Shown here: positions 1-8,190 of the stretch, piece by piece | Position numbering within the stretch: the first letter of the stretch is position 1 | Layout of the letters: the number at the start of each line of letters is the position of its first letter | Assembly (NCBI GenBank): GCA_029210805.1 | Contig: JARGGA010000004.1 | Location: 1-34,987, forward strand | Length of the DNA: 34,987 bases | From: Candidatus Thorarchaeota archaeon | GTDB lineage: Archaea; Asgardarchaeota; Thorarchaeia; Thorarchaeales; Thorarchaeaceae | Direction: 5' to 3' | Position numbers and translations under genes: made by a program | The notes under the pieces: model-generated | Told to the model about the DNA's origin: nothing | Database searches by the model: none | Seen by the model: only the letters and a program-made list of their open reading frames with translations

Positions 1-1
1 A

Positions 2-214
2 CCGAACAACATCTTGGACTCGATGTCTAGGATTGTATAGGTTTCGGGAAACGGTGAAAATCAGGGAGCAACCACGATTTTCGCATCTGGAGGAGTTGGA
101 CCAATCCATGAAGACGAGTATGTCTGGGTTCTTAGATTTCTAGATGTAGCTGGACAAACCGAAGGTAGGTTGAGAATCTCATTACGTGTTGTCATTACTG
201 CCCAAGGCAGATGA
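2..214 (+). pseudogene. Possible 3' end of a decayed or truncated gene
   Basis: One plus-strand frame stays open from the window edge to a TGA at 212-214, broken only by a TAG at 38-40. The roughly 57 codons after the TAG read like a real beta-rich protein tail (ATTIFASGG, then EYVWVLRFLDVAG and RLRISLRVVIT). It ends 25 bases before the best start of the next gene. I do not recognise the family. It could be the end of a gene with a premature stop, a sequencing error, or chance; amber read-through as pyrrolysine is only a remote possibility. The upstream part lies outside the window. Confidence 0.3.
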
Positions 215-239
215 TGAAAATAAAAAGGATGGAATACAC

Positions 240-770
240 ATGTCAGCGAAGACAGGAAATGTGGAAGAAGAAAGAGAATCATTTCAGCTAGGGGGATTGG
301 AATATGCAATGTTCGCGTTGCTATTCTTTGTACTTCCGTTTGGTCTTGAAATTCGAACATTGGAACTCGGTAGGTATGAGAGCATTCTTCTGTCCTTTGG
401 ATATTGGACTGTGTTCAGCTCCCAAGGAATAACTGTAGAACTGCCCTATTGGTCAAACATCTCAGCTTTCTGGGTTTTCCTATACTACATGGGTATGCAA
501 CTGGTCTTTGTGTATGCACTCAAAAAACACTACGATGGAAAGGTATCAAGGAAATCGACCCTCATATTTGGAGTAGTAAGCACATTTCCGGGATTGTTGC
601 CATTCGTTACTGGTGCACTGATCATATTCGTCATTCAGGGACCTCCATATTTTATTGCTTTATTTCTTACCTTCTCTCTCCCCGCACTTTTTGGATTGTG
701 GATATTGAAATCCAAACCATCACCCATACATACAACGTGGGTAGACGAATCGCAATCGGAACAATGGTAG
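240..770 (+). CDS. Four-helix membrane protein, paralogue A
   Basis: Family not recognised. The 176-residue product has a charged N-terminus (about 20 residues rich in Glu) and four hydrophobic segments near residues 22-40, 72-95, 107-130 and 133-155, so it is probably an integral membrane protein. I chose the ATG at 240, which has AGGATGG about 8 bases upstream. A GTG at 186 in the same frame would add 18 polar residues and run into the preceding possible gene end. The next gene encodes a shorter protein of the same layout: both have a VPFG/LPFG motif in helix 1, and a basic loop with an SR pair followed by a GV...P stretch opening helix 3. The two are likely tandem duplicates. Function unknown. 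Confidence 0.7.
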   Translation: MSAKTGNVEEERESFQLGGLEYAMFALLFFVLPFGLEIRTLELGRYESILLSFGYWTVFSSQGITVELPYWSNISAFWVFLYYMGMQLVFVYALKKHYDGKVSRKSTLIFGVVSTFPGLLPFVTGALIIFVIQGPPYFIALFLTFSLPALFGLWILKSKPSPIHTTWVDESQSEQW

Positions 771-867
771 GAAACGCCTGCGAATGGAACACCAAAGACA
801 TGAGTGAAATGGTTATGACCCAAAAATCAATCGAAGTGATAATCTCGGATGAATGGAGGCTGACATA

Positions 868-1338
868 ATGGAGATAGAGGCATTCACTAGAAGGCAAGTG
901 GCATATCTCATGACGGTCTTGACACTTATAGTACCATTTGGTGTATTCTGGCAAGGAGCCAGAAGTGGCAATGTTCAAACCGCCATTTACTCGATGATAT
1001 GGGTTCTTAGACTTGTACACGGTGAGTTCTACTCTTTTCACGCATTCGACCTCACATACTCGTTCACAGCGGTGACAAACGGTGTCTTTAGCATTCTCTT
1101 TGCAATTCAGGTCGTGCGTTGCTTCAAAGGAGATGCCTCAAGAAGAATTGCATACGTACTGGGAGTTCTTACCATGCTCATTCCAGTAGGTCTGGGTGTT
1201 CCCTTGATGTTCAGCGCACTTGAACAATATGAGATATTGCTCTACATGGGACCAGTTCCTATTCAGCTAATTATAGGGATACAACTTCTTCGGAAAACAG
1301 AACCAGTAACGGTAACTGCTCCTTGGAAAGAAGCCTAA
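868..1338 (+). CDS. Four-helix membrane protein, paralogue B
   Basis: The 156-residue product has four hydrophobic segments near residues 11-28, 62-86, 94-115 and 124-144 and a short polar tail. The ATG at 868 is preferred because GGAGG at 855-859 sits 8 bases upstream; an in-frame ATG at 853 overlaps that ribosome site. Spacing of its helices and shared motifs (VPFG in helix 1, a basic GDASRR loop before helix 3, a KTEP-type end after helix 4 matching KSKP) make it a paralogue of the preceding gene. The two are same-strand, about 97 bases apart. Neither shows catalytic residues or a known transporter signature. Confidence 0.75.
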   Translation: MEIEAFTRRQVAYLMTVLTLIVPFGVFWQGARSGNVQTAIYSMIWVLRLVHGEFYSFHAFDLTYSFTAVTNGVFSILFAIQVVRCFKGDASRRIAYVLGVLTMLIPVGLGVPLMFSALEQYEILLYMGPVPIQLIIGIQLLRKTEPVTVTAPWKEA

Positions 1339-1353
1339 GACGCAACAAGGTGG

Positions 1354-1377
1354 TTCTATTGGATCAACCCAATAGAA
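1354..1377. terminator. Perfect 9-bp stem-loop after membrane gene pair
   Basis: TTCTATTGG (1354-1362) and CCAATAGAA (1369-1377) are exact reverse complements around a 6-base loop, 16 bases after the stop of paralogue B. No T-run follows directly; a short T-run appears about 14 bases later. It may end or stabilise the transcript. The rest of 1378-1587 shows no gene; it carries a short TCTG tandem repeat near 1530. Confidence 0.35.
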
Positions 1378-1587
1378 TAGAAAGAAATCATTTTTGAATC
1401 GTGCAACCTAACATTGAAAGGTGTGGCCGGAGGAGTGTCTTGACCGGTTGATTTACTGTTTTGCATCTATATGGAAGTTTCTTTCAGTTGAGGTTCACTC
1501 ACCTTCTGAGGAACAGGTCAGAAGTCTGTCTGTCTGTCGCTTAACCTTATTACAGACAACCATTCCGTGAGATAAATAGGTGCACAG

Positions 1588-2456
1588 ATGAAAGTTGAAG
1601 GCTATTGGCTGGCTTCTGGTATTCTTGGAGTGACTGGTTCTGTCATGCAGCGTGTGCGTGATGCCGGTGCTGATGCCATCGTCACAAAGTCAATAGGATG
1701 GATTCCTAGAAAAGGACATTCAGGACCGGTCCTAACAACTTCTCATGGTGGACTGTTGAATGCAGTTGGTCTTACCAATCCCGGTATTGACATGTTTGAA
1801 AGTGAGGTTGTCGCTCTAAAAGAAGCAGGAGTGTCAGTAGTGTTGAGTATCTTTGGTTCGTCCGTAGAGGAAGTAACCAAAGTTGCTGAAAAAGGGATTA
1901 GTTACGGACCGGATGCCATTGAACTGAATCTATCTTGCCCCCATGCAGAAATTGCGCAAATTGCACACAATCCAGAACTAACTTTTGAATATGTCAGTGC
2001 TGTAAAAGATGTTGTCAACTGCAAGGTCTTTGCCAAACTAACTCCCAACGCCTCGGATTATGTATCAGTAGGCAAGGCTGCTGAAAGGCAGGAGCCGATG
2101 CCATTGTGGCTATCAATACTGTGAGGGCTATGAAAATCGATATCCATCAACAACGTCCGGTGCTTGGGAACAAATTGGGAGGGTTATCAGGACCCCCGAT
2201 ATTTCCTATTGCGATACGATGTGTCTATGATCTCCATAAGGCATTAGATGTGCCAATAATTGGTGTTGGTGGTGTAGCAACATGGGAAGATGCAGTGGAG
2301 ATGCATCTTGCTGGGGCGAGTGCGATTCAGATTGGAACGGCTTTGTTGGACGGTATGCATGTTTTTGAAAAAGTAAAGGAAGGAGTGCAAAACTATCTTC
2401 AAGAAAAGGGATACTCCAAAGTGTCGGATATTGTAGGACTTGCTGGGAGGGAATGA
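1588..2456 (+). CDS. pyrD: Dihydroorotate dehydrogenase, catalytic subunit (apparent frameshift)
   Basis: PyrD (class 1B, FMN) oxidises dihydroorotate to orotate in pyrimidine synthesis, passing electrons to PyrK. The sequence shows LASGILGVTG, VTKSIG, GLLNAVGLTNPG, ELNLSCPH, FAKLTPN, then AINTVRAM, GNKLGGLSGP and IIGVGGV. The catalytic region (NLSCPH with Cys) is present. The first part (1588 to about 2090) and the second (ending 2456) are in different frames. The second resumes one base earlier, so one base is missing near 2088-2092: adding a base after GAAAGG restores the family's AGADAIVAINTV. As written, the first frame stops at 2122-2124. The second half overlaps pyrK by ATGA. Restored length is about 290 residues, normal but about 10 short at the N-terminus. 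Sequencing error or a recent mutation are both possible; pyrK looks intact. Confidence 0.85.
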
Positions 2457-3280
2457 TTGTGGATGTAGAGAAGCTAATGGGTTCACCTAGTTCAGTCCAG
2501 ATAACTGAGGTAACTAAAGAAAATAGCTCGACAACCTCTTTGCGATTCGAGTTACCAACCGCTATCAAACACATTGAAGCCGGACAATTTGTAATGGTGT
2601 GGGTTCCGGGAATTGATGAGATCCCTATGAGCGTTTCATATTGGAAGGCTCCGGAGGTTGAGATAACAGTCAAATCAATTGGCGAAGCAACTGAAAATCT
2701 ATGCAAATTGAAGAAAGGGGATTGGATTGGGATTCGAGGTCCTTTTGGGAAGAGCTTCTCATCCGATTCGAACAATGCACTTCTTGTTGGGGGAGGCATT
2801 GGAATTGCACCGCTTCGGCCACTTGTATACAATCTGCTTGAAAAATCAACCAAGGTTACTCTACTAATTGCGGCTAAAACAAAGGAAGAACTAGTGATGT
2901 ACGACTTCAAGGAATCTTCCAATCTTGGGTTTTCACTAAGACTAGCAACGGATGATGGATCAGCAGGATACAAGGGGTTCGCTACTGAGGCAGTTCATGA
3001 TATCATCAATGAGAATGCCTTTGATAGAATGTACACATGTGGCCCTGAGCTCATGATGAAGGGGCTTCATACGATTGCAAAGGAGAACGGGATTGCTTTC
3101 GAAGCGTCACTTGAACGCTATATGAAATGTGGATGCGGGCTATGTGGAACATGCGGTATGGACCCGAATGGTGAACTGGTATGCATAGATGGACCTGTAT
3201 TTTCTGGTAACCAGCTTGCCAAAATGGAAGACTTTGGCCAATCTTATCGTGACTCGACTGGAAAAAGAATGCAATATTGA
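2453..3280 (+). CDS. pyrK: Dihydroorotate dehydrogenase electron transfer subunit
   Basis: PyrK is the FAD and [2Fe-2S] subunit that carries electrons from PyrD to NAD+. The 275-residue product has a ferredoxin-reductase-like FAD domain (IPMSVSYW near 57-64), a nucleotide-binding loop LLVGGGIGIAPL near 110-121, TCGPELM near 195-201, and a C-terminal cluster site C226-x4-C231-x2-C234-x9-C244, with an additional Cys at 228. The ending DGPVF after the last Cys is characteristic. The start ATG overlaps the pyrD stop (ATGA), so the two are translationally coupled. It converges on rps30e with an 11-base gap. Confidence 0.92.
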   Translation: MIVDVEKLMGSPSSVQITEVTKENSSTTSLRFELPTAIKHIEAGQFVMVWVPGIDEIPMSVSYWKAPEVEITVKSIGEATENLCKLKKGDWIGIRGPFGKSFSSDSNNALLVGGGIGIAPLRPLVYNLLEKSTKVTLLIAAKTKEELVMYDFKESSNLGFSLRLATDDGSAGYKGFATEAVHDIINENAFDRMYTCGPELMMKGLHTIAKENGIAFEASLERYMKCGCGLCGTCGMDPNGELVCIDGPVFSGNQLAKMEDFGQSYRDSTGKRMQY

Positions 3281-3291
3281 ATAGACGAGGT

Positions 3292-3453
3292 CTATTTCTT
3301 GACTCCCACGACCTGTCCTTTCACGAATCTTTTCACGTAATTGTTCTTGTTGCGAATGCGTGGAATTGGTGTGTGTCGCTCACGGCCTCTTACCTTAGGA
3401 GTTGATTCTCTGACCTTTCCGGCCTTTGTTAGTGATCCATGTGAGCCTGGCAT
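3292..3453 (-). CDS. rps30e: Small ribosomal subunit protein eS30
   Basis: A 53-residue basic protein beginning MPGSHGSLTKAGKVR and continuing TPKV...PIPRIRNKNNYVKR, the archaeal/eukaryotic S30e signature. It is part of the small ribosomal subunit. An in-frame ATG 27 bases upstream exists, but the ATG at 3453 starts at the conserved MPGSHGS and has GAGG about 7 bases upstream, so I use it. A strong TATA element lies about 40 bases upstream. It sits downstream of the DUF460 gene on the same strand and is convergent with pyrK. Confidence 0.93.
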   Translation of the reverse strand: MPGSHGSLTKAGKVRESTPKVRGRERHTPIPRIRNKNNYVKRFVKGQVVGVKK

Positions 3454-3487
3454 ATTGATTTCCTCAAATAGCGATTCCAAACCATTC

Positions 3488-3498
3488 GAATATAAACA
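3488..3498 (-). promoter_or_regulatory. TATA box of rps30e
   Basis: On the minus strand this reads TGTTTATATTC, a good archaeal TATA element, centred about 40 bases upstream of the eS30 start codon. It implies a start of transcription near 3468 and a short leader with the GAGG site. The eS30 gene can therefore be expressed separately from the upstream DUF460 gene. Confidence 0.5.
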
Positions 3499-3530
3499 TA
3501 TTCAATGGACGGTGTCTTTGGACTCGTTTT

Positions 3531-5552
3531 TCACTCTTTGACGCTGTCTGCGCGATACTCTTCTACAATACCAATCAGTTGTTTCTCGCTTCGTTGGCGG
3601 GCCTTCTCTTTGGCATCTATCATAAAGTTCTGCATCTGCTTCTCGAACTTCTTTCGGCTAATGAAAGCAAACTCGTCTATTCGTTGCAGTTCTACTGATT
3701 CTGCATCTATAACAGGAATGACTGCTTCAATTAGAGCCTCGCCTGATAGGTGTGATATGGGGGTATCAATAATGACTGCACGAATTTCACGTTCGATTAG
3801 GAGGTTTGCTGTCTGGGGGCCAGCACCTGATGCATCTTCAAAGAGTACTATATCTCCAGGTCTTAATCCAACTTTTCGAAGATATTCTTCTATGCTCTCC
3901 CGTGTGAAGTGAGGTATTGTCTTAATTGCAAGCATGTCGCCTCGCATCTCAAGTCGTTTGACTCCAACCAGGCGGTCTAGTCGTTTCTCAAGCTGACGAA
4001 CTTGGTCACGTAGTTTCTCATCCTCACGTTTCACAGTCTTCAGTTCTGATGCCTTCTTCGTTACCTCTCTATCTCGTTTTACACGCCAATAGTTGTCACG
4101 ATTGATTATCTCAAGGCTTTGAGCTAGTTCGTCTTCTCTAAAACGAAGATATTCAATGAATCTATTTGCATCTTCTAGTTTCGCATCTAGACTCTCGTAA
4201 TCATCTTGTAAATCGTTGTACTTCTTCATCAGGGCATCATATCGATCTTGTGTCAGAGGTTCTTCAGACACTGGTTCTTCGGGGATGGGCTTAATTTCCT
4301 CAGATTCTTCATGAGTTATCTTGGAGATTGCCTCGGCCATTGGCATACCTCTGATTACTAGGGCTTTGAGGTGATTTCGATTGAGTTGGAGCTGTTCTTC
4401 ACGTATCTTTCGATCAATTTGATCCATTTTGGGTTTGATACTTCTGTACGCGTATACTGCGGCAGTCAATGCATCTCGTTCATGTGCGTTTCGAATCTTA
4501 GTGTGCTCAGAATATTCACGTGCAAGTTCCTGTTTATCAGAAACAGCAATGGGTCGCTCAGGAGTATATACTGATGCATTGATTGAACTGGCAATTTTCT
4601 CAACAAGGTTAGGGGCTTGGGGAACGTCGGATGCTACAAGGACTGGCATTCCCCTTTCGTATACTGTCTTAATGATATCAGCTCTTGTCAACCCTTTTCG
4701 ACTGATGAGAGTATGTATGCTTCCATTCAATGTAAGAAGACAGATTGCAGCAGTAGTGCCTGGGTCAATTCCAAGAATGAAGTACTTTGGCGCGGATTGC
4801 GTAGGAATGGCTTTTGGTTCAAGCGGAACGAACTCGGTTCGTTTGCGTACTGGAGATACTAACACATTAAAATCACCACCTCGGTTGCGTTCAACCATCG
4901 TGGTGATAGTAGGCAGTGGTGCATATGCTACAATTCGCGCACTTGCATAACCAAAGTCAGAAGCTCTGACATCGATATCGTAGTCAATTTGAGCGGTCTT
5001 AAGCGTACCTTCAATATGACGAGTCATCTGTTGAATCTCAGAATGTAATTTACGACGATATCTGTTGGCACTTTGTCCACCCTTTCCCATCTTCCGTCCA
5101 CGGGTTACCTTGACTTCGGTTTGTTCACTGAAGCATTCGACACTATGCCCTACTCCTAATCCCGCAAGCTTTGCGGAGATTATCGCAGCTTGTATTGGTG
5201 TTGCTTTGCCACGAAGAGGTATCTTGTAACGTCGTGCAAGCGTTTTGAGCGGAATTTGGCGTGGTGGGACTCCTGTGACTTGGACTATTCGTGTGGAGGG
5301 AGGTATTCTTTCTGCAAGACGATATAATGACGTACTATCTGGTACTATCTCAAAGATATTATCAGTACATAGCCACTTTGGCTCGATTTCCGACACAAGT
5401 CGAAGTAGAGCTCCTCTTGATATCTCCAAAAATTCATTTAACACAATACCATCTTTAACGATGGCACAAGCAAATTTTGGTGCAGTCTTGGATTTGGGAC
5501 TGTGTGATGGTAGTATGTCAAACCCAATGATGAATTCATTCTCATCACTCAT
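3531..5552 (-). CDS. DUF460/COG2433 family protein, RNase H-fold nuclease-like
   Basis: A 673-residue archaeal protein. An N-terminal region (about 1-230) is followed by a RuvC/YqgF-like RNase H fold starting with GIDPGT (about 261-266) and containing NAHERDALTAA (about 356-366), whose acidic residues fit a metal site. A long charged coiled coil covers about 440-530, and a C-terminal domain holds VGLRPGDIVLFEDASG and a second acidic strand. This matches the family annotated as possible RNase H-fold nucleases; the substrate is unknown. I chose ATG at 5552 (MSDENEFIIGFD). A start at 5645 would add an unlikely 31 residues and cross into the divergent promoter region. GCTTATAG (minus, near 5588-5595) is a plausible TATA box. 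rps30e follows downstream. Confidence 0.85.
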   Translation of the reverse strand: MSDENEFIIGFDILPSHSPKSKTAPKFACAIVKDGIVLNEFLEISRGALLRLVSEIEPKWLCTDNIFEIVPDSTSLYRLAERIPPSTRIVQVTGVPPRQIPLKTLARRYKIPLRGKATPIQAAIISAKLAGLGVGHSVECFSEQTEVKVTRGRKMGKGGQSANRYRRKLHSEIQQMTRHIEGTLKTAQIDYDIDVRASDFGYASARIVAYAPLPTITTMVERNRGGDFNVLVSPVRKRTEFVPLEPKAIPTQSAPKYFILGIDPGTTAAICLLTLNGSIHTLISRKGLTRADIIKTVYERGMPVLVASDVPQAPNLVEKIASSINASVYTPERPIAVSDKQELAREYSEHTKIRNAHERDALTAAVYAYRSIKPKMDQIDRKIREEQLQLNRNHLKALVIRGMPMAEAISKITHEESEEIKPIPEEPVSEEPLTQDRYDALMKKYNDLQDDYESLDAKLEDANRFIEYLRFREDELAQSLEIINRDNYWRVKRDREVTKKASELKTVKREDEKLRDQVRQLEKRLDRLVGVKRLEMRGDMLAIKTIPHFTRESIEEYLRKVGLRPGDIVLFEDASGAGPQTANLLIEREIRAVIIDTPISHLSGEALIEAVIPVIDAESVELQRIDEFAFISRKKFEKQMQNFMIDAKEKARQRSEKQLIGIVEEYRADSVKE

Positions 5553-5682
5553 AGTACTGCACTCAATGATGATTTCTCGGTGTGCGCTATAAGCATTAAC
5601 ATGAGACCATTGGAAAGTCCAATTTTGATGATTGCTAAACAACAACTATAATAAACCGAAGTTTGAACGAAAGCTTCACTTG

Positions 5683-5976
5683 ATGCGAGGTGTGACTTTG
5701 TCAGAAACCCAAGAACTAAGTAACGACGACGAGATCCTTCGAATTGGCCGTGCGCTCTCATCAGGAACACGCCTGAAGATTCTCAAATTGCTCCTTAACG
5801 GAGAGAAAGACGTAACACGAGTAGCAACCCACCTCGGAGGCACTGAGGCAAACGCTAGCGCTCAGATTAAGATTCTATTTGAAGCAGGTCTATTGGAATG
5901 CCGATATGAGCCTGGTCAACATGGATTGAAGAAGATTTCAAAGACTAAGGTCAAAAGAATCATCATTGACCTGTAG
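5683..5976 (+). CDS. Winged-helix (ArsR-like) DNA-binding protein
   Basis: A 97-residue protein with one winged helix: GRALSSGTRLKILKLLL (helix 1-2), DVTRVATHLGGTEANASAQIKIL (recognition helix) and GLLECRYEPGQHGLKKIS (wing). This is typical of small ArsR-type archaeal regulators; no Cys metal site is seen. The start is uncertain: ATG at 5683 or TTG at 5698, the latter with GAGGTG 5 bases upstream. An ATG at 5632 is in frame but would overlap the TATA-like CTATAATAAA near 5646-5655. It is divergent from the DUF460 gene with about 130 bases of shared promoter DNA, so it may regulate that gene or itself. Confidence 0.8.
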   Translation: MRGVTLSETQELSNDDEILRIGRALSSGTRLKILKLLLNGEKDVTRVATHLGGTEANASAQIKILFEAGLLECRYEPGQHGLKKISKTKVKRIIIDL

Positions 5977-5977
5977 T

Positions 5978-5998
5978 GTGAGCTATTATCTAGCTCAC
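5978..5998. terminator. Perfect 8-bp stem-loop between convergent genes
   Basis: GTGAGCTA and TAGCTCAC pair exactly around the loop TTATC, starting one base after the stop of the winged-helix gene and 25 bases before the end of the gene coming the other way. Its symmetry suits both strands. No strong T-run follows, so it may be a transcript-end structure rather than a classical terminator. Confidence 0.4.
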
Positions 5999-6023
5999 CA
6001 TCATTTTCATAGCCCATCAAAAT

Positions 6024-6596
6024 TCATTTTACGAGATGGACTTGCCATCTTTTGATTCGTCTGAGGATATTGTCTCTTTCTTCAGGACGTATACTACGCC
6101 TACCTCTCGCCCGAAGGAATTTGAGAACAATGTCCATATCGCGCGAAACTTTCTCATTTGGAGTAGAGGTAGTTATCAGTTCGTCTTTTGCTGATTGGAG
6201 ATACTCTGCAATTACTTCTGCAGGAGAATCACCAGTTCTCAATTCATGAGTTATTGGATCTAAGAGGTGAGAAACTCTAACATCTGATGGGGGAGAGGCT
6301 TCATCTGCTGATGGAGAAATTGTTTCAGTGGTATCGTTCTTAGTGTCTGGAAGAATAGATGTTTCTTTTTCAGAGTGTGTTTTCTCAGGTACCGGCGTTG
6401 TTATTGAAACAGGTGCGATAGGCGATTCATTTACCTTTGAAAATAGAGGTAAAACTGAACCAGTCTCTACTGGGATAACGCGATGGTCGAGGTGTGTTCG
6501 TAATTCTCTGAGCTGGTCAAATAGCTCTACTAATCGTGCCTGCATATTATCGATGATTTGGTGAATTTCATCTACGTCCTTACTTGGTTCAGACAT
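6024..6596 (-). CDS. Hypothetical protein downstream of herA
   Basis: Not recognised. The 190-residue product has three parts: an N-terminal helix likely to form a coiled coil (VDEIHQIIDNMQARLVELFDQL), a central low-complexity stretch of about 70 residues rich in Ser, Thr, Pro and Glu, and a basic helical C-terminal part (about 120-190) ending in RRIKRW. It is the last gene of the pyrG-nurA-herA run, about 70 bases after herA. The layout (oligomerising helix, flexible linker, basic tail) would suit an accessory or DNA-tethering protein, but that is only inference. ATG at 6596 is preferred; a GTG at 6614 in frame is an alternative. Confidence 0.7.
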   Translation of the reverse strand: MSEPSKDVDEIHQIIDNMQARLVELFDQLRELRTHLDHRVIPVETGSVLPLFSKVNESPIAPVSITTPVPEKTHSEKETSILPDTKNDTTETISPSADEASPPSDVRVSHLLDPITHELRTGDSPAEVIAEYLQSAKDELITTSTPNEKVSRDMDIVLKFLRARGRRSIRPEERDNILRRIKRWQVHLVK

Positions 6597-6669
6597 TGAC
6601 CTGTTAGTCCCCACTAATCATTCCCATGTTTTTGACTTATCATATTATTGATTACGAATACCAGAAAAC

Positions 6670-8187
6670 CTACTTCTTTTCCGCTTTTCTTATTGCTTCA
6701 GTAAGATTTGCGGCCATTCCTTGTGGTTCAAACCGTCTGGTTCTGATTTTCACAAAAGTTGGTACAGATACAGTTTCACCAACAAACAATGCCTCACCAA
6801 CCTCCAATGTGGTAATTGCATTCAATGAGGCGCGATCAATACCCTCACTCGACCTTCCTATATGGTCTAAATCATAGGGGTTTGTGCATCTTAGAATTGC
6901 TTGGTTGCTGCATTGACTCAGGACTGTCGTCGATAGCTTCACAGGCCGTTGTGTTATCAGGCATAGCAATGCAAAGAACTTTCTACCTTCTCTTGCAATG
7001 GTTTCAATTCGTGCTTTTGGTAGTGCTAGCTCTTGCCGGCTTTCTGGACAAAACTGATGTGATTCCTCTAGAACCAATAGAAATGGTGGGATTCTTCCCT
7101 GACGACGATAATAAAGCAGCTCTCCAGCCAAATGGGAGACAATAATTTGCTTCTTCTTAAGACTAACAAAGTCACTCAGATCAATCAAAGTGATTTTTCC
7201 AGGACGTATTATGTCTATAATCTCTGGAGAGGCCTCCTTACCGAAGAGACCCGTGTCTTCAAGGGTGATAAGCCATCCAACTAAAGCTTCTCTAGTGTTC
7301 TTGCTAATTGTTTCATCGTCTTTTACCAAGTTAATGATATCAGTAATTGTGTATCCATCTTTGAATCGAGTACGGATGTCGGATATTGAACGACGTAAAT
7401 CGCGTATCTGTACACCTGACATCCCTGCGATATAAGAGCTGAATGATTCTGCACTAAGAGAATGGACAGGAATTTGAATATGGGAACCTCGAATGTGTTC
7501 TACCTCGAATGCGCCCTCTGGAAGTCCTAGACTCTTTGGATCGACATCTTTGAGGTAGGAGTATTCTCCATGAACGTCCACGACTACTACACTAAGACGA
7601 CCTGTATCCTGAGACCTGGACAATATTTCTTCTAACATCACTGATACGAAGTAGCTTTTTCCAGCACCTGACATTGCCAAGATTGCTAGATGTTTGGAGA
7701 GCAATCGGTCAATTGAAGCTCTAAATTCCAAGTTATGGTTTGCTACCGTTCCAAGTTTCAGACCTTCATCCATATCTAGTTTGAGGAATTTTGCTAACAT
7801 TTCTTCATCTGCCCGTGTAACAATCGCTCCTGGAGATACTGTGGTATAAGGTCGAACTGTGCGTCCTTCTATCCAAAAGCCCACCACACGGGTTTGTGCG
7901 ATTGTATACTGCCAACGATTAGTCGGGAATATCGATCGTAAAGGCTCACCCCTTGATTGGTATTCTCTCACAGCCTCAGCATGCTGGAAGTATCGGTTAG
8001 TACGAACTAGGTCCTGTACTCTCGCAACAACAAGACCAAATTCAGCTTCAATAGTTACAAATTCACCACGGCGAACTGTGGTTTCATTGGTCCCCCCTTC
8101 CAAAACAAAGGAGAATTCAGAGACATTGGGACCTTCATTGGTACAAACTACCGTCCCAAGTTGATGTCTTTGTTGATGTGATTCCAT
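6670..8187 (-). CDS. herA: HerA-type DNA translocase
   Basis: A 505-residue HerA/FtsK-superfamily ATPase, the hexameric motor that works with NurA in resection of DNA ends. The N-terminal about 130 residues form the HAS-barrel region. Walker A is MSGAGKSY (172-179), Walker B strand VVVDVHGEYS (201-210) with the HerA-type DxHGEY, then a second acidic motif LLVLEESHQF and the late QCSNQAILRCTN region. Its ATG follows the nurA stop by three bases, and its GGAGG ribosome site lies inside the last codons of nurA, showing tight coupling. Length is typical of the family. Confidence 0.92.
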   Translation of the reverse strand: MESHQQRHQLGTVVCTNEGPNVSEFSFVLEGGTNETTVRRGEFVTIEAEFGLVVARVQDLVRTNRYFQHAEAVREYQSRGEPLRSIFPTNRWQYTIAQTRVVGFWIEGRTVRPYTTVSPGAIVTRADEEMLAKFLKLDMDEGLKLGTVANHNLEFRASIDRLLSKHLAILAMSGAGKSYFVSVMLEEILSRSQDTGRLSVVVVDVHGEYSYLKDVDPKSLGLPEGAFEVEHIRGSHIQIPVHSLSAESFSSYIAGMSGVQIRDLRRSISDIRTRFKDGYTITDIINLVKDDETISKNTREALVGWLITLEDTGLFGKEASPEIIDIIRPGKITLIDLSDFVSLKKKQIIVSHLAGELLYYRRQGRIPPFLLVLEESHQFCPESRQELALPKARIETIAREGRKFFALLCLITQRPVKLSTTVLSQCSNQAILRCTNPYDLDHIGRSSEGIDRASLNAITTLEVGEALFVGETVSVPTFVKIRTRRFEPQGMAANLTEAIRKAEKK

Positions 8188-8190
8188 TAT

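Noticed and set aside
404-868. 154-codon open frame in another frame of membrane protein A
   Set aside because: It overlaps the hydrophobic-segment gene almost entirely and has a Cys/His/Trp-rich, non-protein-like composition.
2080-2130. Programmed -1 frameshift in pyrD
   Set aside because: No slippery heptamer in the right phase and no clear downstream structure; a missing base explains it more simply.
2206-2973. 255-codon open frame antisense to pyrD and pyrK
   Set aside because: It lies wholly opposite two recognised genes, matches no family, and its codons mirror the pyrK frame.
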